From positions 62,001 through 126,000 of the forward strand of contig NZ_SLZR01000005.1 of assembly GCF_004341165.1 (NCBI RefSeq): a stretch of 64,000 nucleotides of DNA, written 5' to 3'. A model generated the notes under the pieces. That model was not told the origin of the DNA. It worked only from the letters and a program-made list of their open reading frames with translations, and did no database searches. This document shows positions 62,804-64,000 of this stretch, piece by piece. The position numbers and the translations under genes were made by a program. The stretch is from Reinekea marinisedimentorum. GTDB lineage: Bacteria; Pseudomonadota; Gammaproteobacteria; Pseudomonadales; Natronospirillaceae. Position 1 is the stretch's first letter. Every line of letters begins with the position of its first letter.

Positions 62804-63661
62804 ATGTTTATTGCCGATCTCCCTTATGCCAAAACTCTTCGCGACCACCTGGTACGCACCGTGCGATTCGCTATAGAAGAAGACCTGGGCAGTGGCGACA
62901 TTACCGCGCAACTCATCCCGGAAGATGAACAGTCAACAGCCAGAGTCATCACCCGCGAAGAAGGCATACTGTGCGGCCGCGAATGGTTTGAAGAGGTTTT
63001 CCGTCAAATTGACCCGACACTGGAATTAAACTGGCTGAAACAGGATGGCGACAAAATCCTACCGAACGACGCACTGGTAGAAATCAAAGGCAACACCCGG
63101 GCAATTCTGACTGCAGAACGCACTGGCCTGAACTTCTTACAGACCCTCAGCGGCACCGCGACACTGGCCAACCGCTACGCCACCGCTGTAGACGGTAAGG
63201 ACATCATCATTCTGGACACCCGCAAAACCATCCCCTGCCTGCGCCTGGCACAGAAATACGCCACCCACGTTGGCGGTTGCCAGAATCACCGCCTTGGCCT
63301 GTACGACATGTTCCTGATTAAAGAAAACCACATCGCCGGCTGCGGCGGCATCGAAAACGCCGTCAAACGCGCCAAAGAAATCGCGCCAGATAAACGCATT
63401 GAAGTAGAAGTTGAAACCATCGAACAACTGCAGGAAGCACTCAACCTGCCGGTTGATGTGATCATGCTGGATAACTTCGACGGGCAACGCACCACCGAAG
63501 CCGTTAAGCTGAATGCCAATAAGATTAAATTGGAATCATCCGGCAACATGGATTTGGATAAGATTGGCGAGGTGATCAGCGATCATCCGGATTTTGTGAG
63601 CGTGGGGAAATTGACTAAGCATGTGACGGCGTTGGATTTGAGTTTGCGGTTGGTGAACTGA
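62804..63661 (+). CDS. nadC: Quinolinate phosphoribosyltransferase
   Basis: The ATG at 62804 gives MFIADLPYAKTLRDHLV; a TTG at 62786 is less likely. The 285-residue enzyme has EEDLGSGDITAQLIP, ERTGLNFLQTLSGTAT, LDTRKTIPCLRLAQKYA, GGCQNHRLGLYDMFLIKENHI and VEVETIEQLQEAL, with IMLDNF near the end. It makes nicotinate mononucleotide from quinolinate and PRPP. The 288-base gap to the divergent ampE holds no gene that I can see. Confidence 0.96.
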   Translation: MFIADLPYAKTLRDHLVRTVRFAIEEDLGSGDITAQLIPEDEQSTARVITREEGILCGREWFEEVFRQIDPTLELNWLKQDGDKILPNDALVEIKGNTRAILTAERTGLNFLQTLSGTATLANRYATAVDGKDIIILDTRKTIPCLRLAQKYATHVGGCQNHRLGLYDMFLIKENHIAGCGGIENAVKRAKEIAPDKRIEVEVETIEQLQEALNLPVDVIMLDNFDGQRTTEAVKLNANKIKLESSGNMDLDKIGEVISDHPDFVSVGKLTKHVTALDLSLRLVN

Positions 63662-63732
63662 GCCAGATACAAAGTAAAAAAAACACTCTATAGTTACAGG
63701 CTTGAATAAGCCCCATCCCCGGAGACAACTAA

Positions 63733-64000
63733 GTGAAGTTCAGTGTCATCATCCCAGCTAAAAATGAAGCCGCAGGCATAGGCAAACTAGTGGAAGAGCT
63801 ATTTACCTTGCGTGAGCTCGGTGATAACCCGGAAGTCATCGTGATTGATGATGGCTCGACTGATGGCACTGGAGAAGCAGCCACAAAAGCAGGCGCAACA
63901 GTATTAAGGCACCCATATTCCAGGGGGAATGGCGCAGCCATTAAAACCGGCATCCGTAATGCCAAGGGTGACTACTTAATTATGATGGATGCCGATGGCC
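63733..64000 (+). CDS. GT2-family glycosyltransferase, 3' end cut
   Basis: A GTG at 63733 with GGAG eight bases upstream opens a frame running off the window. The visible 89 residues start MKFSVIIPAKNEAAGIGKLVEEL and contain VIVIDDGSTDGTGEAA, HPYSRGNGAAIKTGIRNAKGDY and the metal-binding MMDADG. This is the GT-A fold of family 2, most like dolichyl/polyprenyl-phosphate hexose transferases. It probably adds a sugar to a polyprenyl carrier. Acceptor and product cannot be told from the fragment. Confidence 0.9.
   Translation, partial: MKFSVIIPAKNEAAGIGKLVEELFTLRELGDNPEVIVIDDGSTDGTGEAATKAGATVLRHPYSRGNGAAIKTGIRNAKGDYLIMMDADG

Overview
The window is a 64 kb chromosomal segment of a gammaproteobacterium with GC near 50-55%. 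The gene order cbrA-cbrB-(CrcZ-type RNA)-pcnB-folK-panB-panC is that of Pseudomonas and its marine relatives. MSHA-type pseudopilins, a MotY-like stator protein, a GlyGly-CTERM-like secreted trypsin and the lipA-lipB-ybeD-dacA-rlpA-mltB-rodA-mrdA-rlmH-rsfS-nadD-proA order point to a marine Oceanospirillales-type bacterium. The genus cannot be fixed from this sequence alone. No rRNA, tRNA, CRISPR array, prophage or complete insertion sequence was seen.

Layout. 1-2.4 kb: a histidine kinase (cut by the window edge) and a DUF3369/HD-GYP response regulator. 2.5-7.7 kb: a CbrX-like small membrane protein, CbrA and CbrB, then a gene-free stretch with a cluster of GTAAC boxes, a -24/-12 promoter and an A-rich, hairpin-forming RNA that I call a CrcZ homologue. 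7.7-11.9 kb: pcnB, folK and the pantothenate genes panB, panC and panD. 12.3-20.2 kb: an MSHA pseudopilin block ending in a giant MshQ-like protein. 20.2-21.9 kb: a MotY-like gene and a small partner, bracketed by heptameric repeats and palindromes. 22-27.5 kb: RNase T, a thiamine-binding MTH1187-type protein, and an uncharacterised redox operon (GltD-like iron-sulfur flavoprotein, AprA/FrdA-like flavoprotein, PAS-LuxR regulator). 27.7-28.35 kb: a 94-bp tandem array of paired REP hairpins. 28.4-33 kb: orn, rsgA, an unknown gene, a lipoprotein and two trypsin-like proteases, one of which is circularly permuted.

33-43.8 kb: purL, mltF, a porin-like protein, purU, a two-cysteine DksA paralogue, an unknown protein, a PilH-like regulator, a TetR-type regulator and dinB with a LexA box. 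43.8-54.7 kb: a long minus-strand run for lipoate synthesis, cell-wall elongation, ribosome maturation/silencing, NAD and proline. 54.8-57 kb: a DedA protein with a degenerate PAP2-like C-terminal half, a MITE-like element, a small membrane protein and a TfoX-like protein. 57.2-64 kb: an ScfR-type regulator, minCDE, trxB, ampE, nadC and the start of a GT2 glycosyltransferase.

How the parts work together. CbrA/CbrB with sigma-54 probably drives the CrcZ-type RNA, which would titrate Hfq/Crc and relieve carbon catabolite repression. The pseudopilin block probably supplies minor pilins and a tip adhesin for a pilus whose assembly genes lie elsewhere. The rod-shape, septum-placement and peptidoglycan genes are ordinary housekeeping. 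The most unusual items are the circularly permuted S1 protease beside its normal-order paralogue, the CrcZ-like RNA locus, the redox operon, and the covarying REP pairs of the 94-bp array.
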